From SVEL01 sp045125245 (GTDB taxonomy: Bacteria; Bacillota; Clostridia; Lachnospirales; Lachnospiraceae), in assembly GCA_045125245.1 (NCBI GenBank), contig JBGVNF010000023.1, forward strand, positions 1-33,570: DNA of 33,570 nt. Reading direction: 5' to 3'. Shown piece after piece: positions 1-7,364 of this stretch. Below the pieces are notes generated by a model. It was not told the DNA's origin, ran no database searches, and was given only the letters and a program-made list of their open reading frames with translations. Position 1 is the first letter of the stretch, and each line of letters begins with the position of its first letter. The position numbers were made by a program, and so were the translations under genes.

Positions 1-2769
1 ATCAAATGGGAGCTGCATTGTTCCCTTGTAATTTCCGACACCTTCACAGATAGCAATATATTTTCCTGCATCTTTGATAGTATCAGCAGTGTAACTTCCC
101 TCAGTTACATATGAACCATCTTTATTGTATGTATATAATCCGTTCTTATCTAAAACAGCCTTGGCATATGTAACTTTAAAATCCTTATCTAATTCAAGAC
201 CAGTACTACCAACCTTTACTATATCTGAATCCTTAACTTTTGAACCATATGTTATATTACTTGCTGTTAAATCTGCTAAAGTTTTAGGAGTAATTTCAAA
301 AGTCGTACTTGTTGAACCAAAGTAATTACTACCCTTTCCATAAATAGTTACAGTTGCAGTACCTGCATCTTTATTGTTGCTGTAAACAACATCATAATTA
401 TCCGTTTCAGTAACAGGAGTTCCTGTACCACTCTTAACTGATAATGTTGGCTTAATTTCTTTTCCATCATCATATTCTACACTTTCAATACTTTCAATAA
501 CAGCAGCATTTAAATCATATGCCGCATCATATCTAGCAACTTTAAATTCTTTAGCTGTGTAGTAAGAATCTAAGTATGAACTATATTTTTTACCTTCATA
601 CAATCCCTTAGGAATTACAACTGCATAATATTTAGTTGTAGTTTCTGCAAATTCCTTAGCTTCTGCATCTTTTGAAGGTTCAGCCGCTGTGTAATATTTT
701 ACAGTATAATTGCTTGCTGGAATAAGTTCATAATTATTGTCATAAACATTAACATGTGGAGTATATACATAATTTCCTTCGGAATCTTTATCTACAGTTG
801 TATATACATGAATATTACTATCTTCAATAGTTTCATTTACAACATAACTTGCTGTTAATGAGCCTGTGTAATTATCCTTACCTGTAATTGTTACTGTGTA
901 ATTACCAGCCTGTCCATTATCTGGTGTAAATTCGAAATCTGTGCCTTTTGCTAATGGCGCATCTTTCATCTTAAACTCATCTTTTCCATTGAAGAATTTA
1001 ATATTTGCCTCTGTTAACGCAGACGATAATGGCTTTCCATCATTAATAACAACCTTTAAATTACTAATATCATAAGGCTTAACCTGGAATACAACTTCCT
1101 TATCAGCAGCACTATTAAAATTGGTATTGCCTGTAGCAGTAACAACTGCAACATAATAGCCTGCATTAGTTACTGGAGTCGCTGGAGTCGCGGTAGCCTT
1201 ATCCTTAACCCAAGAACCATCAACTTGCTTTGGCTCGCCTGTTTCATCTATGTTACATGCATATATTTTTGCATTAGCTTTATTTGCATCAGAAATATCA
1301 ACTCCATTGTATACCTGCTTAACTTCAGGAGTCTGTGCTTCTCCATTGAAATCTAATGATGCAACACTAACGTCTACGTCTTCGAAATCAGCTTTCTCAA
1401 TTTTAAAAGTTATACCTAACTTATTTTCCTTATTAACCTCACCAACATAATCACCTTTACCCAAAACTTTAACTGCTGGTATCTCACTAACCTTTGTGTT
1501 TCCACTCCATACAACATCAACTGATGAAGTAATGTCTTTCTTTACATTGGTTTCTTTATCTGTATAGATAACTTTAACTGCTGGTGTAATTTCCTTTCCT
1601 GTATATACATAACTATCCTTACCAGCGTACTGAATTGTTGTATTTTCATCATTTATTTCAACTGTATTCTCTGAAATTGAAAAATTCTTCTGAACAGGAG
1701 TTTCGCTGTATCCACCTAAAACCTTACCAGTTACAACAAGAACATAATTACCTGATGTAATCTTTTCGCCCTCGCTAACTTTAACTTCATCAAGTGTATC
1801 TGCTTTACGAATTTTATAATCCCATTCAGAACCAGTACTTCCTTTTACTGATGGGGTTACTGTGTAATTACCTGTTTTTCCACCTATAGCTATTGAGATA
1901 TCAGACTCTTTTATTGTCTTTACAACACAATAATTAATCCCTTCTTTTTTTCCAGCCTCAATATTCTCACTTGTAGGAAGAATAGTTACAGTAGCAGTTC
2001 CTTTAACCTGTTTCTCACCGTCAGACACAGTATCCATTTTAGATTCAACTTTATAATCAATTCCTTCTTTTAGTACTGTCTTATCATCTGGAGTCTTTAC
2101 AACTAATGTTGGAGCGTTATCTTTACTGTCTGCATCTACCAGATAATATTCTTTATTATCACCAGTAGTATCTTTCCATATTCCGTTAGTTGACGAAATC
2201 TTCAAATTTCCTACTACTGCCTTATTTACTTTTATCTGAACTCTTTTAGTACCTAAATTAGAATACTCTCCATTGAAAGTAATCTTGATATCATAATCAC
2301 CTGCATCTGTAATACTGCTTACAGGTTCAGTTTTCTGAGTTTCCTTTCCTCTATCTGTATACTTAACATATGAATATGTGTAATCTCTTTTTAAAGCCAA
2401 TGTATTATCTGAATCAACAAGAGCACTAGTGCTTGCACCAGCCTCCTTATAAGTGATAACTGGTGTTGGATCGATACTTTCACCACTATAAGTTGCACTT
2501 AATTTATCACTATCAGCATTAAAACTTGTACCAGTCGATGTTGTTGTAAATCCAACCTCTACATTGACAGTTTTTTTTGTTCCATCAACTGTTATATCAG
2601 CAGTACCATCAACAGCAAATTTACCTTTTGTTGTTGATGTTGGTGTCGTTGATGTTCCATCCTCAGCCTTTACCTCTACTGTTCCTAATCCCATAAATGC
2701 CATCTGTGGTGCGCTTGTTGCAACCATTGCTACAGCAAGTGACAATGCTAAATATTTTTTAAATTTCAT
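1..2769 (-). CDS. Secreted surface protein with Ig-like (MBG-type) repeats, C-terminus outside window
   Basis: The frame is open from ATG at 2769 to the window edge, 923 codons with no stop. It begins with a Sec-type signal peptide (MKFKKYLALSLAVAMVATSA). The rest is Thr/Ser/Val-rich, low in Cys, and built of tandem beta-sandwich-like units with recurring phrases such as YSNNKDAGTATVTIYGKG, NYxGS and FEITPK. These phrases are typical of MBG or other bacterial Ig-like repeats in Firmicutes surface proteins. A ribosome binding site (AGGAGAAG) lies 6-7 bases before the ATG. Role inferred: cell-surface stalk or adhesin; any binding or anchor domain would be beyond the left edge. A promoter and a foldable leader precede it. 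Confidence is high for a secreted repeat protein and low for any ligand. Confidence 0.85.
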   Translation of the reverse strand, partial: MKFKKYLALSLAVAMVATSAPQMAFMGLGTVEVKAEDGTSTTPTSTTKGKFAVDGTADITVDGTKKTVNVEVGFTTTSTGTSFNADSDKLSATYSGESIDPTPVITYKEAGASTSALVDSDNTLALKRDYTYSYVKYTDRGKETQKTEPVSSITDAGDYDIKITFNGEYSNLGTKRVQIKVNKAVVGNLKISSTNGIWKDTTGDNKEYYLVDADSKDNAPTLVVKTPDDKTVLKEGIDYKVESKMDTVSDGEKQVKGTATVTILPTSENIEAGKKEGINYCVVKTIKESDISIAIGGKTGNYTVTPSVKGSTGSEWDYKIRKADTLDEVKVSEGEKITSGNYVLVVTGKVLGGYSETPVQKNFSISENTVEINDENTTIQYAGKDSYVYTGKEITPAVKVIYTDKETNVKKDITSSVDVVWSGNTKVSEIPAVKVLGKGDYVGEVNKENKLGITFKIEKADFEDVDVSVASLDFNGEAQTPEVKQVYNGVDISDANKANAKIYACNIDETGEPKQVDGSWVKDKATATPATPVTNAGYYVAVVTATGNTNFNSAADKEVVFQVKPYDISNLKVVINDGKPLSSALTEANIKFFNGKDEFKMKDAPLAKGTDFEFTPDNGQAGNYTVTITGKDNYTGSLTASYVVNETIEDSNIHVYTTVDKDSEGNYVYTPHVNVYDNNYELIPASNYTVKYYTAAEPSKDAEAKEFAETTTKYYAVVIPKGLYEGKKYSSYLDSYYTAKEFKVARYDAAYDLNAAVIESIESVEYDDGKEIKPTLSVKSGTGTPVTETDNYDVVYSNNKDAGTATVTIYGKGSNYFGSTSTTFEITPKTLADLTASNITYGSKVKDSDIVKVGSTGLELDKDFKVTYAKAVLDKNGLYTYNKDGSYVTEGSYTADTIKDAGKYIAICEGVGNYKGTMQLPFD

Positions 2770-2794
2770 TATAAACTTCTCCTTTCGGTCTATT

Positions 2795-2900
2795 GTTTAG
2801 TAAACCAACTCCCAATAAACGGATCGCTGTACGATCATAACTTTCCCTAACTTTCCCCTCCTTTTTTTATTCTGTTTGGAGTAGGTTTTTGGTACTAAAC
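2795..2900 (-). promoter_or_regulatory. Strongly foldable 5' leader (candidate riboswitch or cis-RNA)
   Basis: The leader of the surface protein gene can close on itself. GTTTAGTA (2900-2893) pairs perfectly with TACTAAAC (2802-2795). Directly inside, AACCTACTCC (2887-2878) pairs 9 of 10 with GGAGTTGGTT (2812-2803). Only a 5-base bulge interrupts the two helices. Inside lies a GATCG/CGATC hairpin (2836-2822) and a direct repeat of GGGAAAGTT. The closing strand ends just upstream of the AGGAGAAG ribosome binding site (2783-2776). I do not recognise a known riboswitch class; it does not fit the c-di-GMP-I core as I know it. A protein-binding leader or mRNA-stabilising structure is equally possible. 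Confidence 0.5.
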
Positions 2901-2913
2901 TTGATACGTTTAT

Positions 2914-2942
2914 ACCATAGCACCCACCATGTGTATAGTCAA
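2914..2942 (-). promoter_or_regulatory. Sigma-A promoter of the surface protein gene
   Basis: On the minus strand TTGACT (2942-2937), a 17-base spacer, then TATGGT (2919-2914). Predicted start of transcription is near 2907, giving an untranslated leader of about 138 bases that begins just before the long stem described at 2795-2900. Confidence 0.6.
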
Positions 2943-3060
2943 GACTTTTTTCCTATTTTGGTAATTTTTACATGACCTTATTCCTAGAATCCTTTAAATA
3001 TGGGGATTTAATTTTTTTGAAATTTCCCCAATTTTGTATAAATTGTCTATAAATTTTCAC

Positions 3061-3098
3061 AAAAAATGCCAAGGGACTATTTAAGTCACCTTGACATT
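3061..3098 (-). terminator. Intrinsic terminator after the MATE gene
   Basis: On the minus strand AATGTCAAGG pairs with CCTTGGCATT, with inner GACT/AGTC around a short TAAAT loop, followed by a run of six T. It lies 25 bases past the MATE stop and ends the exporter operon. Confidence 0.75.
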
Positions 3099-3122
3099 CT
3101 TTTAAAAACTAAATTATATATT

Positions 3123-4478
3123 TTATCTTGTTAAGTCTTTTACCCATTTATATTTTCTAAAATGATAAAGCACCCATGGGATTTTTCCAACCTCATCAAG
3201 ACAAGTGCAGGCATATACCACAAGCGCAGGCCAGCGAAATACAAATGTTCCAAGTGCCGCCAAAGGAATTGCAACAAGCCACATGGTTACAACAAGGTTG
3301 TATACATCAAAAAGCGTGTCGCCCCCTGCCGCAAAAACTCCGTTTATAAGAATTGTGTTAACGGCTCTTCCTATCATATACAACGCCATTATGAGCATCA
3401 TCCCAAGAAGGTATGACCTTGCCTGAGGAGTTAGTTTTACCAAATGCAAAATCAGTGGTGTAAACAAACACATCAGAACTGATGACACCCCTCCGCATAT
3501 GAACGCCAGCTTCATCAGCCTTACCCCGTAGAGTTTACCTGTTTTAAGGTCACCTTTGCCAAGTTCATTTCCAACCAGAATTCCGCCACCGCTGGCAAGA
3601 CCATCACACATACAACAGATTAAATCCCTTATAACCGTTGCCACCGAATTTGCGGCAGTTGCATCCGGACCTGTGTGTCCCATAAACATGGCATATGAAG
3701 CAAATCCGATTCCCCACAACAGACACGCCCCAAGTAATGGTGCGGCGCATTTTACATAATCCTCAAACAGCAATTTGTCGTGGGTAAAAAATCCCGCCCT
3801 TGTGGGATGTATGTATCCTTCTTTATAGGATATAAGAATAACGCAGGTTAATTCTATTATTCTTGCAATTAAAGTTCCAAGAGCCGCTCCCTGCACTCCC
3901 ATTGGTTTTAATCCGAATTTTCCATAGATAAATATGGCATTTAAAATTATATTTATAACCACTGCGCCTGAACTTATTCTTGCCGCAACAGATGCATGTT
4001 CACTTACTTTCAATATTGTCAGGTAACACTGGGATATTCCGGTCATAAGGTATGACCACCCTGCAATTTTAAGATATTTTATGCCGATTTCAATAAGTTC
4101 GCTTTGATTCGTAAGAATCATCATAAGATTCCTTGGAAAAAATACACACCCTATAAAAAACAAAACAGATACACAAATACAAACCCTTAAAACCATACAG
4201 AAAATTTTGTTGATGGTCTTAACATCATTCTTTCCCCAATACTGCGCCCCAAGTATTGCAAGACCTGATACCGCAGATGAAAGAATAAGGTTTTGTATAA
4301 ACTGTATCTGAGTTGCCAAGGAAACTGCCGACATGAAATTCTGTCTGACACTTCCCAGCATAAAGGCATCCGCCGCCGCCACCAGCGCAAGCATAAGCGC
4401 CTGAAAGGTTATGGGCAATGCCAGCTTTATTAATTTCTGGTAGAAAATTTTATCTTTAAATAAATCTTTGTCCTTCAC
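3123..4478 (-). CDS. MATE-family multidrug/Na+ (or H+) antiporter
   Basis: A 451-residue integral membrane protein with about twelve hydrophobic segments, the usual MATE size. N-terminal phrases such as LALPITFQALMLALVAAADAF and AILGAQYWGKND are typical of the DinF/NorM-like MATE superfamily in Clostridia. These proteins export drugs or metabolites using a cation gradient. The start is GTG at 4478, with GGAG six bases upstream. It follows the ABC ATPase gene by 20 bases on the same strand, so it is probably the last gene of the exporter operon, closed by the terminator at 3061-3098. The substrate cannot be told from sequence. Confidence 0.9.
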   Translation of the reverse strand: MKDKDLFKDKIFYQKLIKLALPITFQALMLALVAAADAFMLGSVRQNFMSAVSLATQIQFIQNLILSSAVSGLAILGAQYWGKNDVKTINKIFCMVLRVCICVSVLFFIGCVFFPRNLMMILTNQSELIEIGIKYLKIAGWSYLMTGISQCYLTILKVSEHASVAARISSGAVVINIILNAIFIYGKFGLKPMGVQGAALGTLIARIIELTCVILISYKEGYIHPTRAGFFTHDKLLFEDYVKCAAPLLGACLLWGIGFASYAMFMGHTGPDATAANSVATVIRDLICCMCDGLASGGGILVGNELGKGDLKTGKLYGVRLMKLAFICGGVSSVLMCLFTPLILHLVKLTPQARSYLLGMMLIMALYMIGRAVNTILINGVFAAGGDTLFDVYNLVVTMWLVAIPLAALGTFVFRWPALVVYACTCLDEVGKIPWVLYHFRKYKWVKDLTR

Positions 4479-4498
4479 TATTTACTCCAAATGTTTGC

Positions 4499-5122
4499 TT
4501 AATGTATAGCACCGCTTTCCACATGAAGTGTTACATCTGAAAGTATTTGCAGATCCTCTTTATTATGGCTTGCTATAATAATTGTCTTTCCTTCATTTTT
4601 CTTATCAATTAATACTTTTCTGATGTCTTCTATGCTCTTTTCATCCAACGCATTAGTTGGCTCATCAAGTAACAGTAAATCAGGAGATTCAAAAATAGCC
4701 TGCGCAATTGCAAGTTTTTGCTTCATTCCAAGAGAATATGTTTTAACCTTATCTTTACTCTCAGGATCAAGTCCCACAGTCCTTATTGCTTCTCTGATAT
4801 CATCGTCGGTTGCTATCCCCTTAATTTTAGCTAAAATCTTAAGATTTGTAAATGCATCATATTGAGGGAACATATTTGTGTTTTCAATAATTATTCCTAC
4901 ACTTGGCGGAAAGCTTATATCCTTGTGCAATTCTTTATCATCAAACATTACTCTTCCTTGTGTTGGAAAAATTAATCCTGCAATAGCACGAAGTAACATT
5001 GTTTTTCCTGAACCATTTCTTCCATACAAACCATATATCATTCCATTTTCAAATGTATAATTTACATTATCTAAAATAGTTTTTCCCTTTATTACTTTAG
5101 TATAATTTTCAACTTTAATCAT
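4499..5122 (-). CDS. ABC transporter ATP-binding protein (BcrA/lantibiotic-exporter type)
   Basis: A 207-residue nucleotide-binding subunit. Walker A is GRNGSGKT (K40), the signature is SLGMKQ (about residues 130-135), Walker B is LLLLDEP (149-155), the D-loop is ALD and the H-loop His is in ASHNKED (H186). The SLGMKQ form of the signature is common in exporter ATPases such as BcrA, NatA and lantibiotic immunity systems. It is short but has all catalytic motifs. Start ATG 5122 has AGAGGGG seven bases upstream. It lies just downstream of three membrane-subunit genes on the same strand, which would be its partners. Probable role: ATP-driven export of, or immunity to, a peptide or lipid-targeting compound (inference). 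Confidence 0.93.
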   Translation of the reverse strand: MIKVENYTKVIKGKTILDNVNYTFENGMIYGLYGRNGSGKTMLLRAIAGLIFPTQGRVMFDDKELHKDISFPPSVGIIIENTNMFPQYDAFTNLKILAKIKGIATDDDIREAIRTVGLDPESKDKVKTYSLGMKQKLAIAQAIFESPDLLLLDEPTNALDEKSIEDIRKVLIDKKNEGKTIIIASHNKEDLQILSDVTLHVESGAIH

Positions 5123-5140
5123 ATCTTAACCCCTCTTTTT

Positions 5141-5851
5141 CTAAATGATGTCTTTTTTACGAAATTTTTGTTTTATTATTACCATCATAACCATTAAAAT
5201 TAATACCAGAAAACCTATCAATACAAAGTGCATACCCGGATTTTTTATAATCGTATCAATTCTTACCTTCATTAATAAATTAGGTAGAAAAATCACATTA
5301 ATTTTAGAAGGAATAACTTCAGACTTTGCTATAATATCGCTTACGCTCATGCTTACCAGAAAATATGCCATGGAAATTATTACAGCTGTATTTGCAGAAT
5401 AATACACTTCTATCATCATCTGCACAAATAATATGATGGTAAAAACCAAAACTGTCAGCACAAGCATTTTTATGAAGTCAAATGCATTTTTCATGGACAC
5501 ATTCCCTTTTAATATAAAGTCAAAACAGATAAAAGTTATTATCCTTATACATTCCAGCTTCATAATACGCCCTGCCAATCTTAACAGTAATCTAAGAAGT
5601 AACTTATCTCTTGATTTTTCTCTTGTGACCAACAGCACTCCGTACTCTCTTATGTAAGTGTAAAATTCCTCATACATGTATAAACTATAACATGCAAAAA
5701 TAAAAAACCAGTTCATGTAATATGAAATATTTGCATTAAAGACAACTCCATCATATATATTTATCAAATCTGAATCAAAACTGACTTTAACCTGCATATA
5801 TGAAATAATGCAAAACGCAAGCAAAAAAATTATATCTTTATATTTTTTCAT
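5141..5851 (-). CDS. ABC-2-type membrane subunit
   Basis: About 236 residues beginning MKKYKDIIFLLAFCIISY, with five or six hydrophobic segments and a charged tail (KQKFRKKDII). I place the start at ATG 5851, because AAAAGG lies about nine bases upstream and this gives a 14-base overlap with the preceding gene, a usual sign of translational coupling. A longer frame from a TTG at 5893 has no ribosome binding site. No family motif is recognisable, but size, topology and position next to an ABC ATPase fit a permease subunit of an ABC-2 exporter. Confidence 0.75.
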   Translation of the reverse strand: MKKYKDIIFLLAFCIISYMQVKVSFDSDLINIYDGVVFNANISYYMNWFFIFACYSLYMYEEFYTYIREYGVLLVTREKSRDKLLLRLLLRLAGRIMKLECIRIITFICFDFILKGNVSMKNAFDFIKMLVLTVLVFTIILFVQMMIEVYYSANTAVIISMAYFLVSMSVSDIIAKSEVIPSKINVIFLPNLLMKVRIDTIIKNPGMHFVLIGFLVLILMVMMVIIKQKFRKKDII

Positions 5852-6554
5852 GTAGTACATCCTTTTCCTTAAAAATTGTATATGTAACCGCAAATAAAGC
5901 CACGATTAAAATAATAATTTTTACACTATTTATCAGAATTTCTTCCGCATAGAGACTGTTTTCAAATAGTAAATCAAATACTCTAGTTACAGATGCAGGA
6001 ATCCATACATTCAAATATCTTTTCACTGCTAAAAGCACCACCTGTATTGCAAATGTTCCGACAAATGCTTTAATATCCGACCAAAAGCATAATCTTAACA
6101 AAATAAATATACTTCCAACCAGAAGGTAATAAAGCAACAACGAAAAGAAATATATTACAACACCCGTTGCAAAATTAGTTTCCCGCAAAAGATTTATATC
6201 TTCAAATATCAGATTAAATAAAACCAGTATCCCAACAAAAATTGCAACGAAATTAAATGTTGCCCAAAACACATTTTTGTATTGATTTAATATAAATTGT
6301 ATTCTTGTTTTTCTCACTAATATCTGAATATTATCCTGTGTCAGCCACACCATCAGCAATATTAAATAAAAAATTGAATACATTACTCCATGTGAAATTA
6401 AATTATTATATCCTGCATCCGAAGAATTAAGAATGGATAACCCAAGAATTTCCATTTCATCAAGTCTTGATAATATATTTCTATTCATATGCAGCCATAT
6501 AAAAGAAAAAATCATAACGATAATTACATCACATATTAATTTTCTATATCTCAT
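5838..6554 (-). CDS. ABC-2-type membrane subunit
   Basis: About 238 residues starting MRYRKLICDVIIVMIFSFIW, with about six hydrophobic segments. ATG 6554 is chosen because GGAG lies seven bases upstream; the longer frame begins with an unsupported TTG. It overlaps the preceding open frame by 11 bases and the next gene by 14 bases, so three membrane-protein genes are translated as one coupled run. Role inferred: one of two or three different permease chains paired with the ATPase at 4499-5122. The sequence is divergent and I cannot assign the substrate. Confidence 0.72.
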   Translation of the reverse strand: MRYRKLICDVIIVMIFSFIWLHMNRNILSRLDEMEILGLSILNSSDAGYNNLISHGVMYSIFYLILLMVWLTQDNIQILVRKTRIQFILNQYKNVFWATFNFVAIFVGILVLFNLIFEDINLLRETNFATGVVIYFFSLLLYYLLVGSIFILLRLCFWSDIKAFVGTFAIQVVLLAVKRYLNVWIPASVTRVFDLLFENSLYAEEILINSVKIIILIVALFAVTYTIFKEKDVLHEKI

Positions 6555-7000
6555 CTTTTTTCTCCATATATACAAACGAAACTACATATACTCCCACAAC
6601 CAATATACAGTTTATTATTAATGCAGGCACAAAATAATTTGGACCATATTCTATAAAAGGCTGCATTGCATAAGTTATACTATATGGCGAAATAATCTGA
6701 ACAAACCACATTACAAAAACTAATGGGTATGCAATTTTATTGTTTGGAATTAAATAACTGATTCCTGTGCAAAGTACTCCGCATCCACCTGCCAGAAAAC
6801 AAAACACCATCATATATATTATGTACGAAATATTAGGGTAACTCATGCACAACCCCATAAAGGATTCATCCACACGCATTCCAAGAAAATCTTTTCCTCC
6901 AAAAAAAATAATCTGCGCTAACAAAAAATTAAGAAGCAGACTACAAAAACATACACTTTTTTGATTTCATAACTTTATATAATTCACTTTTTACATACAT
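6544..7000 (-). pseudogene. First ABC-2-type membrane subunit, apparently frameshifted
   Basis: A good start (ATG 7000, GGGAG about eight bases upstream) opens a frame MYVKSELYKVMKSKKCMFL that stops at 6941. The hydrophobic continuation CFCSLLLNFLLAQIIFFGG runs in another frame and stays open to 6544. Removing one A from the six-A run (minus strand, 6962-6957) would join them into one protein of about 152 residues with four hydrophobic segments and a typical permease N-terminus. The downstream frame alone has only a TTG start and no ribosome binding site. This may be a true frameshift, a sequencing error in a homopolymer, or slippage. The rest of the operon is intact. Confidence 0.55.
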
Positions 7001-7209
7001 TCCCTTCACTCCCTTTTAACTCCTCCTTTTGTAACTATAATAATACAATTTAATTTTAAACTTTTTTCCCCCCCGAATGTCAACTCAAAATGCATATTCT
7101 CCCATTTTAAACCTATTAATAACCACCGCTCTTTTTGACAAATTATAAAATCTGTCAAATGAAAATCCGTCAATTTACCATGTTTTTTTCGTTTTTATCG
7201 TGTTTTATG

Positions 7210-7231
7210 GTCATTTTTTGTAAAAAATGAC
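7210..7231. promoter_or_regulatory. Perfect inverted repeat upstream of the amylase promoter
   Basis: GTCATTTTTT and its exact complement AAAAAATGAC are separated by two bases. Another inverted repeat, TTTGACA/TGTCAAA, lies at 7134-7159. The 7001-7364 gap between divergent operons otherwise holds an AT-rich run, a C8-like stretch near 7070 and no credible gene. These are likely operator sites, regulator unknown. Confidence 0.4.
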
Positions 7232-7258
7232 GTTTTCGAAAAATCACGAAATAGCGTA

Positions 7259-7287
7259 TTGCATAATTTTTCCCATTGTTTTACAAT
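7259..7287 (+). promoter_or_regulatory. Probable sigma-A promoter of the amylase gene
   Basis: TTGCAT (7259-7264), a 17-base spacer, TACAAT (7282-7287). Predicted start near 7294. The perfect palindrome TTTAGGCCTAAA (7303-7314) lies just downstream, where a repressor could block elongation or initiation. Confidence 0.5.
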
Positions 7288-7364
7288 TATTTTTGTAATT
7301 GATTTAGGCCTAAATAGTACTACCGTTTTTTAAAACAACCCATATATAACGGAGGAATATGAAT

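Noticed and set aside
2564..2800. 78-residue plus-strand frame over the start of the surface gene
   Set aside because: Shadow frame opposite a well-supported secreted protein with signal peptide and ribosome binding site.
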